Source of the DNA: Caldora sp965222765
GTDB lineage: Bacteria > Cyanobacteriota > Cyanobacteriia > Cyanobacteriales > Coleofasciculaceae
Reading direction: 5' to 3'
Assembly: GCA_965222765.1 (NCBI GenBank)
Contig: CBDCVG010000059.1
Location: 134,663 to 198,662, forward strand
DNA length: 64,000 nt
The notes below the pieces were generated by a model, which saw only the letters and a program-made list of their open reading frames with translations, searched no databases and had not been told where the DNA came from. Shown here piece after piece: positions 26,233 through 35,175 of this stretch. The stretch's first letter is position 1; each line of letters starts with the position of its first letter. The translations under genes and the position numbers were made by a program.

Positions 26233-28255
26233 TTATCCCAACAATGCCTTAGCTTTAGCTAGCACATTATCCACTGTGTAGCCAAACTTCTCCATCGCAA
26301 CACCACCAGGAGCAGAAGCACCAAAATGATCAATACTGATTATGTCACCTTCAGAACCCAGGTAACGATGCCAACCAAAGCTTGAGGCAGCTTCTACTGC
26401 TAACCGTTTGGTAACTGTCTTAGGTAATACAGATTCCCGATAGGATTCATCCTGCTCATCAAAAAGTTCCCAGCTAGGCATTGAGACAACCCGAACCTTC
26501 TTCCCTTCAGCAGTCAATTTTTCTGCTGCTTGGACACAAAGTGATACTTCAGAGCCGGTACCAATCAAAATAATCTCGGGAGTACCATCACTATCAGAAA
26601 GGATATAAGCTCCCTTAGTTACTGCTTCAATTGAACTACCATCCAAGTTAGGCAAACCTTGTCGTGTTAGTGCCAAAAGAGTTGGACGCTTGCGGTTTTC
26701 AATCGCCACTTTATAAGCACCAGAGGTTTCATTACCATCAGCAGGACGAATCACCACTAAGTTAGGGATTGCCCGGAGGGAAGGAATGGTTTCAATTGGT
26801 TGGTGAGTAGGACCATCTTCTCCAAGAGCAACTGAGTCGTGAGTCATAATGTAGATGACACCAGCCTCAGAAAGAGCTGAGAGACGAATTGCTGCTCGCA
26901 TGTAGTCAGCAAAAACCAAGAAAGTGGCACAGTAGCTAATTAGACCGGAATTATGCAAGGCAATGCCATTGGAAATAGCTCCCATGCCATGCTCTCGTAC
27001 TCCGAAGCGGAGGTTTCGGTTTTCGTATTGTCCTTTTTGGAAGTCCCCAGAGACTTTCAATAAGGTAAGGTTGGAGGGAGCCAAGTCAGCAGAACCACCA
27101 ATTAGTTCTGGTAAAACTGGAGCCAGAGCATTGAGAGTTGTCTCTGAATGCTTGCGAGTAGCGACTCCTTTGTCAGCAGGGGTATATGTAGGCAGAACTT
27201 TCTCCCATCCTTCCGGTAAAGTACCACTGGTAGTCCGCTCAAATTCGGCTGCTTCTTGGGGATACTTAGTTTTATATTGAGCTAAAGTATTATTCCATTC
27301 GGCTTCATAGTTTGCACCCCGCTCAACTGCCTTACGGAAGTGATTGAGAGCATCCTCTGGTACTACGAAAGGTTCATATTCCCAACCCAACTCTTTACCG
27401 AGTAGCTGCCACTTCTTCACCACCGAGAGCAGCACCATGAACACCGTGAGTATCTCTTTTATTGGGAGAGCCGTAGCCAATGATAGTGCGGACTTTGATC
27501 ATCGAGGGTTTGTCCGTAACCTTCTTGGCTTCTTCGATCGCAGCATGAACTGCTTGGAGCTTCGTGTCTTCGTCGAGATTAGGATTATCTACAGTAATAA
27601 CATGCCAGCCATAGGCTTCAAAAGCGCTTGCCCACATCTTCGGTGAAAGCAAGCTCAGTGTGACCATCAATGGAGATATGGTTATCATCATACAGAGCAA
27701 TTAACTTACCCAAGCCCAAGTGACCTGCTAGGGAGCAAGCTTCCCCAGAGACACCTTCCATATTGCAACCATCACCTAGAATGACATAGGTGTAGTGATC
27801 CACAAGTGTGCAGTCTGGCTTATTGTATTTGGCAGCTAGGTGCGCTTCTGCCATGGCTAGCCCAACACCGTTGGCAATTCCTTGTCCCAAGGGACCGGTG
27901 GTAACTTCTACCCCTTTAGTCTCGAAGTTTTCCGGGGTGTCCCGGGGTCTTGGAACCCCATTGCCGGAATTGCTTCAGGTCTTCAATGGTTACATCATCG
28001 TAGCCTGTCAAGTGGAGCAAAGCATACTGTAACATACAGCCATGACCTGCTGACAAGACAAAGCGATCGCGGTTGAACCAACTAGGATTTTTCGGGTTGA
28101 ACCGCATGAAGCGATCCCAAAGCACAAATGCCATCGGAGCTGCCCCCATTGGCAGACCCTGGATGACCAGACTTTGCCTTTTCTACAGCGTCAATTGCTA
28201 GAAAGCGGATTGAGTTAATGCAAAGTTCTTCGAGAGATTGGGTTGCAACGGCCAT
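26233..28255 (-). pseudogene. tkt: Transketolase, frameshifted four times (probably sequence errors)
   Basis: The joined product starts MAVATQSLEELCINSIRF at 28255 and ends DNVLAKAKALLG, about 670 residues, the full family length. It carries thiamine diphosphate motif GDGCNMEGV, SGHPG, DGPTHQP and FGVREHGM. The frame is broken by four single extra bases, each in a short run: GGG near 28158 (HPG|LPMG), GG near 27932 (HP|ENFE), TTTT near 27621 (GKRF|EAYGW) and GG near 27398 (ATR|KELGW). Every residue is otherwise as expected for a working enzyme of the Calvin cycle and pentose phosphate pathway. Since the gene is essential in cyanobacteria, errors in the sequence are the likely cause. Confidence 0.9.
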
Positions 28256-28570
28256 AATTTCTATTGAATGACTCTGGTGAACTAAGGTTTAAAGCTAGAT
28301 TTTGTTTGAATTAGAACTCGATGGCTCTCGGTCGCCCAAAGGTTATATACACATCATCCCATTACCGGGATCGATGGGCAAGATTGAGGATTGGGAGTTG
28401 AAAAAGTATGAATAATGAAAGGTATAAGAAATGATGAAGGGTTGAGAATTGTTGTTTGTCCTTTGTCCTTTGTTGTTTGGGAATCGGTAATCGGGAATTG
28501 GGAATTGCTCTCCCTCTCTTCCTCATCTCCGTGTCTCCCTTGTCTCTCTATCTCCCCCAGCTTCCTCCGC

Positions 28571-28610
28571 TCCCATGGCTCTGAAGCAGAGGGGCTTCAG
28601 AGCCATGGGA
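28571..28610 (+). terminator. Perfect 17-bp stem-loop with T-run on plus strand
   Basis: TCCCATGGCTCTGAAGC and its exact reverse complement flank AGAGGG; TATTTTTG follows on the plus strand. Neighbouring genes are both on the minus strand, so on that strand it would be the fabF 3' hairpin without a T-run. The rest of 28256-28632 is low-complexity spacer. Confidence 0.5.
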
Positions 28611-28632
28611 TATTTTTGTCTTTGGAAGTTCC

Positions 28633-29886
28633 TTATTGCCTGTATTTCCTGAATACTAGGGTTACATTGTGACCACCAAATCCAAAAGAATTTGATAGAG
28701 CCACTTCTACTGTCTGCTGACGACTCTGGTTTGGTACGTAATCGAGGTCACAATCTGGGTCTGGGTTTTGTAAGTTAATCGTCGGAGGAATTTTATCATT
28801 GGCCACTGCCATAACTGTGGCCACAGCTTCAATACCTCCTGAGCCACCCAACAGATGACCTGTCATTGATTTGGTGGAACTAACTGCCAGTTTGTAAGCC
28901 TGTTTACCTAGAGCTTTTTTAATGGCAGTGGTTTCAGTAGAATCGTTGGCTGGAGTACTAGTACCGTGGGCATTAATATAGCTCACCTGCTCGCTGTTCA
29001 AACCGGCATCCTTCATTGCCAGCTGGATAGCTCTGGTTGCACCTTCTCCCTTTGGTACTGGCTTTGTCATGTGATAGGCATCACAGGTCATGCCGTAGCC
29101 CACTATTTCAGCATAAATCCGGGCTCCACGAGTGAGAGCGTGTTCTAGTTCTTCGATTAGGAGAATACCAGAGCCTTCCCCCATAACAAAGCCATCGCGA
29201 TCGCGATCAAAGGGACGACAAGCTGTCTCAGGGCTCTCATTGCGAGTGGACAAAGCTCGTGCCGCCGCAAAACCAGCAACACCCAAAGGAGTAATCGCAG
29301 CTTCAGTTCCACCACAAATCATTGCTTGGGCATAGCCCCGCTGTACCAAGCGAAAGGCATCCCCTATCGCATGAGAACCAGCAGCACAGGCAGTTACGGT
29401 ACAACTATTAGGTCCCTTGGCACCAGTATGAATTGCCGTTTGACCTGCGGCCATGTTGGCAATCATCATCGGAATCATAAACGGGCTACACTTAGACGGT
29501 CCTCTTGTCAAGTAGATTGCTTGCTGGTCTTCTAAGACCTTAAGACCACCGATCCCCGTACCAATCATTACACCTACCTGTTCGGCGTTCAGTTCATTGA
29601 TCACAAACTCCCCATCAGCAAAAGCCTGTTTGCTCGCAGAAACCCCAAATTGGGCAAAGCGATCCATACGCTTTGCCTCCTTACGTGTCATATACTCATG
29701 GGGGTCGTAGCCTTTTACCTCACCGGCAATGCAACAATCGTGCTGGGAAGCGTCAAATAAAGTAATTTCCCCAATCCCATTGCGTCCACTCAACAACCCT
29801 TCCCAATAGTCACCCAGGGTATTTCCTAGCGGTGTAATCGCGCCGAGACCTGTAACAACGACGCGCTTGTGTTCAAAGTTAGTCAT
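28633..29886 (-). CDS. fabF: 3-oxoacyl-[acyl-carrier-protein] synthase II
   Basis: 417 residues from ATG 29886 (MTNFEHKRVVVTGLGAITPLG); an in-frame ATG 42 bases upstream reads into the spacer and is not used in the family. Condensing-enzyme triad is complete: Cys in TVTACAAGSHAIGDA, His in NAHGTSTPANDSTE, His in STKSMTGHLLGGSGG, and the NSFGFGGHN end. It elongates acyl-ACP by malonyl-ACP condensation in type II fatty-acid synthesis. It lies 61 bp behind acpP, the standard acpP-fabF arrangement, and 377 bp ahead of transketolase, which also follows it in many cyanobacteria. Confidence 0.95.
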   Translation of the reverse strand: MTNFEHKRVVVTGLGAITPLGNTLGDYWEGLLSGRNGIGEITLFDASQHDCCIAGEVKGYDPHEYMTRKEAKRMDRFAQFGVSASKQAFADGEFVINELNAEQVGVMIGTGIGGLKVLEDQQAIYLTRGPSKCSPFMIPMMIANMAAGQTAIHTGAKGPNSCTVTACAAGSHAIGDAFRLVQRGYAQAMICGGTEAAITPLGVAGFAAARALSTRNESPETACRPFDRDRDGFVMGEGSGILLIEELEHALTRGARIYAEIVGYGMTCDAYHMTKPVPKGEGATRAIQLAMKDAGLNSEQVSYINAHGTSTPANDSTETTAIKKALGKQAYKLAVSSTKSMTGHLLGGSGGIEAVATVMAVANDKIPPTINLQNPDPDCDLDYVPNQSRQQTVEVALSNSFGFGGHNVTLVFRKYRQ

Positions 29887-29947
29887 GATGCCTAGTAAAA
29901 CAGGGCTTACACACCCATAATGCTCCAACTACTGATGAAATAGCTCG

Positions 29948-30196
29948 TTAAGCAGGAGCTTCTAATTTTTGCGAAATGTGCTCTACAGCAGCTCCGACAG
30001 TAGTAATTTGTTCAGCTGCTTCGTCAGGAATTTCGATATCGAACTCTTCTTCTAGAGCCATTACCAGTTCGACTGTATCTAGGGAGTCTGCCTGTAGATC
30101 ACTAGAAAAGTTGGCTTCAGGCGTTATCTTTTCGTCTTCAACATCCAGTTGATCTGCAACTATTTTCTTCACTTTATCGAAGATCTCTTGGTTCAT
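29948..30196 (-). CDS. acpP: Acyl carrier protein
   Basis: 82 residues from ATG 30196 (MNQEIFDKVKKIVADQL), chosen over the frame's first ATG because GAGGAA lies 9 bases upstream. Ser38 in the QADSLDTVELVMALEEEF motif is the phosphopantetheine attachment site. Highly acidic four-helix protein carrying growing acyl chains for fatty-acid synthesis. First gene of the acpP-fabF pair; a run of GAATTTA heptamers lies in the spacer upstream. Confidence 0.95.
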   Translation of the reverse strand: MNQEIFDKVKKIVADQLDVEDEKITPEANFSSDLQADSLDTVELVMALEEEFDIEIPDEAAEQITTVGAAVEHISQKLEAPA

Positions 30197-30289
30197 AAAA
30201 CTATTCCTCAACCTGATCACTAAAACTTGGTCAGCAGTTTTACCTGGCTGGCTCTAAGCACTTTCCATATTATCCGAAAGAGGGAGCAT

Positions 30290-30330
30290 TGAGAATTTAG
30301 AATTTAGAATTTAGAATTTAGAATTTAGAA
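30290..30330. repeat. Heptameric short tandem repeat (GAATTTA type)
   Basis: Five to six tandem GAATTTA units in the 183-bp spacer between the cyclase stop and acpP. The same heptamer recurs at 36248-36275. Confidence 0.8.
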
Positions 30331-30379
30331 TCAATCCACACCTGTGAGTCTCTCTGAAACAGAACTGTATGGAATGTCA

Positions 30380-32389
30380 TCATTTCTTCGCAATCCCCAA
30401 ATACTGGTGAAGACTTGTCTGCACTTGTTGATAGAGAGTTGGATCTTCCCCTTTTAGTCCAATCAAGCTATAAAGCTTCACCAAATTTTCTTGTCGCCCT
30501 TTGAGCTGATACTCGCCCATTGGCACAACTTCAACCTCATCCTGCACGAGTTGGTAGAGGGACTCGGTTATCAGAATATCAGTCCCCAGTTTCCCTGTAA
30601 GTCCCTCAACTCGACTAGCAACATTGACCGCATCTCCGATTACTGCATATTCCCGCCGGCGATAGGAGCCAATATCCCCAGCGATTAATTCCCCAAAGTT
30701 GATGCCAATACCGTTAAAGAATAGTTCTTGACCTTGTTCTTGCCATTGTGCTTGCAATTCTACCAATGCCTGCCGCATACCGAGAGCAGCTCGAATCGCT
30801 CGAATCGCATCATTTTTTTCTCCGTGGGAAATGGGAGAGCCAAATTCCGCCATCACTGCATCACCGATAAACTTATCCAAAGTGCCTCCCTCTGTCAAAA
30901 TTGCTTCTACCATGGCATTGAGGTAGGTGTTGAGTTGCTCTACCAATTGCTCAGGCTCTAGCTTCAGAGACAGAGTAGTAAAACCCCGAATATCGGAAAA
31001 TAGAATAGTTGCTCTAAGTTTGCGCCCTTTGAGCAGTGCTTGAAAATCATCGGCATGTTGTGTGAGAATTTCGTTGACAATCGGGGCTGCAACGTAACGC
31101 CCTAGGGTGCGGTAAAGGCGTAATCTCTCTAACTGTTCTCTAATCGCTCCTGTTGCCAAGCAAGAAATTCCAGTTAAGGCGATCGCAACTATTGGTACAG
31201 CTGTAGGTAAAATTAGTCCACCGTAAGTAAAACTTATATAACCAACTGCTCCCCAAGCAACTGCTATCCCTAAAGCTCCCAACAATTGTGCTACGGGTCT
31301 TTTGAGAAAATTACTGAGCAAGACTCCCGTGCCTGCTACTCCCAAAAATACTAACAGTCCTCGTAGTAATTTATTAGGTAAGGCTTGAGCGATCGCACGT
31401 CCTTCCATTAAAGTTGCGATCGCATTGGCATGGAGTTCAATTCCTGGCAGAGTATCTGAAAAGGGGGTGCGCTTTAAGTCCTGTAAAGAATCTGCTGTTG
31501 CTCCAATTAACACCATTTTGTCCTTAAAAGTCTGGTCTCTCAGATGAACTTCCCAGTTAGTAGGATCAAGGACGTGCCAAAATGATACTTGCTGAAAAGT
31601 GCAGGGAGGGCCATAGAAAAAAATATCCCTCCCTGGGGATGACTGTGAATTGATTTTTGCGGCTTTTAATGTAGCTTCAGCAAAGGAGGGTATTTCCTGT
31701 TGTGCTAATCCTAGAGGGCGAAGTACCTGCTGATCATAGTCATTAGCTAACTCATAGATTCTCCCATCCAAGTCGATGGGGAAATTCACTAAACCCAAAG
31801 TTTTGGGATCAGCTTGAAAAATCGGATTCGGAGAAATTAGCTGAGCTTGTTGAACTTCTTCGGTACCAAAAGATTCAAAGCTAGTGGCAAGAATTATTTG
31901 CTCCCGATAGCGTTGTAGCAGCTGTTGCAGCTGCTGATCATCTTCTGCTCCATAGCTGCTAGGCAGATCTAAAATTACATCCACTGAAACGGATTTTGCA
32001 CCAGCAGTAAGTAACTTTTCAATTACCTCAGCATAAGCAGTACGCTGCCAAGGCCAAGCTTGAATCGGTTCTAGTTCGGGATAACGCTCTGGGTCAGCTT
32101 GATAGAATTCTCCCTGAGCGAGGGAGTCTTGATCAATTTCTAGGATAACGATATCCTCAGGAGGTGCAATCTGACCCCGTAACCTAAAAAATAAGACCTG
32201 AGCCTGACGTTCCATTCGTTGCACTATACCCAGGTTAACTCCAGTAGCGAACCCTCCTGAAATTGCCCAGAAGCCAATCAGCAGGTAACCTAGGTTAGTT
32301 AGATTAAGTGATCGCCAAAGGTTACGACCACCTTTGGGAAGATTAAATCTCGTTGTTGCTTGGCTTTTACGATCAGTATTGGATTCCAT
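30380..32389 (-). CDS. Adenylate cyclase with CHASE2 sensor domain
   Basis: 669 residues. One N-terminal membrane span (LGYLLIGFWAISGGFATGV), an extracytoplasmic CHASE2 domain (about 65-340, with EIDQDSLAQGEFYQ and DKMVLIGATADSL), three spans (about 345-430) and a class III cyclase domain (460-640). Metal-binding Asp466 (FSDIRGFT) and Asp510 (DKFIGDAVMAEFG) are kept; Lys506 and the Asp in AVIGDAVN are the adenine-selecting pair, and the Arg of NVASRVE is present, so ATP is the likely substrate. It would turn an external signal into cAMP. It stands alone on the minus strand, divergent from the Uma2 gene. Confidence 0.9.
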   Translation of the reverse strand: MESNTDRKSQATTRFNLPKGGRNLWRSLNLTNLGYLLIGFWAISGGFATGVNLGIVQRMERQAQVLFFRLRGQIAPPEDIVILEIDQDSLAQGEFYQADPERYPELEPIQAWPWQRTAYAEVIEKLLTAGAKSVSVDVILDLPSSYGAEDDQQLQQLLQRYREQIILATSFESFGTEEVQQAQLISPNPIFQADPKTLGLVNFPIDLDGRIYELANDYDQQVLRPLGLAQQEIPSFAEATLKAAKINSQSSPGRDIFFYGPPCTFQQVSFWHVLDPTNWEVHLRDQTFKDKMVLIGATADSLQDLKRTPFSDTLPGIELHANAIATLMEGRAIAQALPNKLLRGLLVFLGVAGTGVLLSNFLKRPVAQLLGALGIAVAWGAVGYISFTYGGLILPTAVPIVAIALTGISCLATGAIREQLERLRLYRTLGRYVAAPIVNEILTQHADDFQALLKGRKLRATILFSDIRGFTTLSLKLEPEQLVEQLNTYLNAMVEAILTEGGTLDKFIGDAVMAEFGSPISHGEKNDAIRAIRAALGMRQALVELQAQWQEQGQELFFNGIGINFGELIAGDIGSYRRREYAVIGDAVNVASRVEGLTGKLGTDILITESLYQLVQDEVEVVPMGEYQLKGRQENLVKLYSLIGLKGEDPTLYQQVQTSLHQYLGIAKK

Positions 32390-32475
32390 CAGTACCTGGT
32401 TGATTCCTTGCTTTCAGGTTAGCCTTTGCGACTGTTTCAAGTCTCAAGCCAGGAATCACAAGAAGCTTAAATTTA

Positions 32476-32506
32476 ATCACCCGCCTGTGTTATACAGGCG
32501 GGTGAT
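32476..32506. other. Perfect 13-bp inverted repeat in divergent spacer
   Basis: ATCACCCGCCTGT and its exact complement flank GTTAT, between the divergent cyclase and Uma2 starts. The rest of 32390-32737 shows a GGGGACGCGG repeat near 32712 and no gene. Could be an operator or a repeat. Confidence 0.5.
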
Positions 32507-32737
32507 GGGTAAATATATAGCTATCGGTATAGAAGTTGGAGCTTTGCTAAGGAGTGTCAGCTCATTTGTCTTTGATTTAATTATGACCTGTTTTTAAGAG
32601 GGTGTAACTCCTGTTGGGTGAAGAGTTGATGAAGCCAAGGGTAAAGAATTGATGAAGCAGCATTAGCTCTAACGTAGGGCTTGGGAGAACGATAAGTAAA
32701 TACAGAGATGCGGGGACGCGGGGACGCGGAGAATTGA

Positions 32738-33793
32738 ATGCCCACCCAAAATTTCGTTCACCCCCTACAAGATACTACAAGGTATGCGATCGCTCCTGTT
32801 GATTATTCACCATCACCTCTAGTACAGCGAGCCGATAAAATAGAAAGTGCTACATTTGGCACAGAAACTGGTACTATGGTTCAGCAACTTCAAGCAACCG
32901 CCGTTACTCCTGATTGGCTCTATCCTGAAAGCGATGGGTTACCTTTGTCTGACAATACTATTCAGTTTCGCCTAATTACCACCCTTCAGGGGGGCATTGA
33001 TTCCCTATTCGCCGATGACCCTAATATTTTTGTCGCCGGAGATTTACTTTGGTATCCGGTAGAAGCTGTCGAAGGTGTAGCTGAAAGTCAAGCACCGGAT
33101 GTGATGGTGGTCTTTGGTCGTCCTAAAGGAGATCGACGCTCCTACAAGCAATTTACTGAAGATAATATAGCACCATCTGTAGTCTTTGAAATCCTCTCCA
33201 AGAGTAACACCAGCAAAGAGATGGAGGCAAAATTTAACTTCTATGAGCGTCATGGAGTAGAGGAATATTATCTGTATGATCCAGCAAAAAATGTACTAAA
33301 GGGGTGGTTAAAAAAGGACAAGCGGTTGATACCGATTGCCTTGATGGAAGGTTGGAGCAGTCCGAGGCTGGGTTGCCGATTCGAGACAGCGAAGGGCTCA
33401 CTGGAACTGTATAGACCGGATGGGCAAAGGATGGAGACCTATGTGGAAACTTCAAAACGTGCCGAACAAGAAGCTCAACGTGCCGAACAAGAAGCTCAAC
33501 GTGCTCAACAAGAAGCTCAACGTGCTCAACAAGAAGCTCAACGTGCTCAACAAGAAGCTCAACGTGCTCAACAAGAAGCTCAACGTGCTCAACAAGAAGC
33601 TCAACGTGCTCAACAAGAAACTCAACGTGCTCAACAAGAAGCTCAACGTGCCGAACAAGAAGCTCAACGTGCCGAACAAGAAGCCAAAGCAAGGCGTGAT
33701 GCAATTCCTCGACTTTTAGCGTTGGGGTTGAGTGTGGAGCAAGTGGCACAAGCCCTCAACCTATCAGTCGAGGAAGTTAATCAGAGCGACTAG
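32738..33793 (+). CDS. Uma2 family (DUF820) endonuclease-like protein with heptad array, copy 1
   Basis: 351 residues. Residues 60-230 form the PD-(D/E)xK-like Uma2 fold: PDVMVVFGRPKGDRRSYKQF, PSVVFEILSKSN (catalytic-type Glu), KFNFYERHGVEEYYLYDP. Residues about 241-317 are 11 tandem copies of RA(E/Q)QEAQ, a heptad predicted to form a long charged coiled coil, followed by RRDAIPRLLALGLSVEQVAQALNLSVEEV. The cyanobacterial Uma2 group is very numerous and its DNA target is unknown. The first 46 residues (PTQNFVHPLQDTTRYAIAPV) are absent in the second copy downstream. Confidence 0.8.
   Translation: MPTQNFVHPLQDTTRYAIAPVDYSPSPLVQRADKIESATFGTETGTMVQQLQATAVTPDWLYPESDGLPLSDNTIQFRLITTLQGGIDSLFADDPNIFVAGDLLWYPVEAVEGVAESQAPDVMVVFGRPKGDRRSYKQFTEDNIAPSVVFEILSKSNTSKEMEAKFNFYERHGVEEYYLYDPAKNVLKGWLKKDKRLIPIALMEGWSSPRLGCRFETAKGSLELYRPDGQRMETYVETSKRAEQEAQRAEQEAQRAQQEAQRAQQEAQRAQQEAQRAQQEAQRAQQEAQRAQQETQRAQQEAQRAEQEAQRAEQEAKARRDAIPRLLALGLSVEQVAQALNLSVEEVNQSD
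33458..33688 (+). repeat. 11 x 21-bp coding tandem repeat
   Basis: Eleven in-frame 21-bp units (CGTGCTCAACAAGAAGCTCA plus A and variants) inside the Uma2 gene. Copy 2 of the gene has only two units, the exact reason for the difference of 189 bp between the tandem copies. All three frames stay open in places, giving long spurious reading frames on both strands. Confidence 0.95.
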
Positions 33794-33844
33794 TACCGCT
33801 GCGCGGAATTAAGAATTAAGAATTAATAATGCTTATAGAGTAAG
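33788..33844. repeat. 57-bp dispersed repeat (copy 2 of 3)
   Basis: Begins at the stop codon region of Uma2 copy 1 (GACTAGTACCGCTGCGCGG) and ends TTATAGAGTAAG. See 5656-5712 and 34771-34827. Confidence 0.8.
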
Positions 33845-33948
33845 CATTCTATCGATTTCTCTCCTGGTGGGTTATTTCCTCCGCGCTGCACTAGATCGCA
33901 GTGCATTAGGTAGGTTGGGTTAGCTTTCTTCGTAACCCAACACAAATG

Positions 33949-33992
33949 ATCTTGTAGGTTGGGTTTCTTTGCCTCAACCCAACCTACAAGAT
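33949..33992. repeat. Perfect 17-bp inverted repeat (AGGTTGGGTT family)
   Basis: ATCTTGTAGGTTGGGTT and its exact complement flank TCTTTGCCTC, in the spacer between the Uma2 copies. The AGGTTGGGTT core recurs at 35983-36065, 55734-55812 and 60633-60664. Confidence 0.8.
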
Positions 33993-34047
33993 TATTGAGC
34001 GAATTGATAAAATAGAAAGTGCTACATTTGGCACAGAAACTGGTACT

Positions 34048-34776
34048 ATGGTTCAGCAACTTCAAGCAACCGCCGTTACTCCTGATTGGCTCTATCCTGA
34101 AAGCGATGGATTACCTTTGTCTGACAATACTATTCAGTTTCGCCTAATTACCACCCTTCAGGGGGGCATTGATTCCCTATTCGCCGATGACCCTAATATT
34201 TTTGTCGCCGGAGATTTACTTTGGTATCCGGTAGAAGCTGTCGAAGGTGTAGCTGAAAGTCAAGCACCGGATGTGATGGTGGTCTTTGGTCGTCCTAAAG
34301 GAGATCGACGTTCCTACAAGCAATTCACTGAAGATAATATAGCACCATCTGTAGTTTTTGAAATCCTCTCCAAGAGTAACACCAGCAAAGAGATGGAGGC
34401 AAAATTTAATTTCTATGAGCGTCATGGAGTAGAGGAATATTATCTGTATGATCCAGCAAAAAATGTACTAAAGGGGTGGTTAAAAAAGGACAATCGGTTG
34501 ATACCGATTGCCTTGATGGAAGGTTGGAGCAGTCCGAGGCTGGGTTGCCGATTCGAGACTGCGAAGGGCTCACTGGAACTGTATAGACCGGATGGGCAAC
34601 GGATGGAGACCTATGTGGAAACTTCAAAACGTGCTCAACAAGAAACTCAACGTGCCGAACAAGAAGCCAAAGCAAGGCGTGATGCAATTCCTCGACTCTT
34701 AGCGTTGGGGTTGAGTGTGGAGCAAGTGGCACAAGCCCTCAACCTGTCAGTCGAGGAAGTTAATCAGAGCGACTAG
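34048..34776 (+). CDS. Uma2 family (DUF820) endonuclease-like protein, copy 2
   Basis: 242 residues from ATG 34048 (MVQQLQATAVTPDWLYPESD), which equals Met47 of copy 1. The Uma2 core is almost identical to copy 1 (a few codons differ, such as KDNRLIP for KDKRLIP) and only two RA(E/Q)QE heptads remain. Similarity at DNA level begins about 50 bp before this ATG and runs past the stop through the 57-bp repeat, so this is a tandem duplication that left the first 46 codons behind. Whether the shorter form is made and active is unknown. Confidence 0.75.
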   Translation: MVQQLQATAVTPDWLYPESDGLPLSDNTIQFRLITTLQGGIDSLFADDPNIFVAGDLLWYPVEAVEGVAESQAPDVMVVFGRPKGDRRSYKQFTEDNIAPSVVFEILSKSNTSKEMEAKFNFYERHGVEEYYLYDPAKNVLKGWLKKDNRLIPIALMEGWSSPRLGCRFETAKGSLELYRPDGQRMETYVETSKRAQQETQRAEQEAKARRDAIPRLLALGLSVEQVAQALNLSVEEVNQSD

Positions 34777-34827
34777 TACCGCTGCGCGGAATTAAGAATT
34801 AAAAATTAAGAATGCTTATAGAGTAAG
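34771..34827. repeat. 57-bp dispersed repeat (copy 3 of 3)
   Basis: Third equal-length copy, again starting at the stop of a Uma2 gene and followed, as in copy 2, by sequence ending CCTGGTGGGTTATTTC. The following spacer up to rpaA (34828-35175) is AT-rich; no further gene seen. It should hold the rpaA promoter. Confidence 0.8.
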
Positions 34828-35175
34828 GATTCTATCGCTCTCTTTCCTGGTGGGTTATTTCTAAGGAAAAAGGCAGTAAGCCCTAAGATGTAAGTACTCA
34901 CTCCACTGCCCCTATCTCTTCATTTCTTACTTGCTTCGGCTTGAGCTCGGTCAGCTTAAAACTTGAGATATAGTCGTAGAGTAGCTTAAATTAACTTTAC
35001 GAAAGCAACTAAATTATATACCATTGCTAATTAATGCTTCATAATTTTCAGAAAACCTTAACCTTGTTTAGAAAAAATTTAGAATCACCCATTATAATCG
35101 GTACAGGATTCTTGATATTCCTCAATGAGTTCTTATTAAACTTTAACAAACACACTCAGTGGAAACTCTTTAGTG

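Noticed and set aside
33458..33688. Possible CRISPR array
   Set aside because: Units of 21 bp are directly adjacent without spacers and encode an in-frame heptad.
33234..33749. Long minus-strand frames rich in LLVEHVE and FLLSTLS repeats, and a plus-strand frame of NKKLNVL repeats
   Set aside because: They are other-frame readings of the 21-bp array in the Uma2 gene; all frames stay open because the unit has no stop codon in them.
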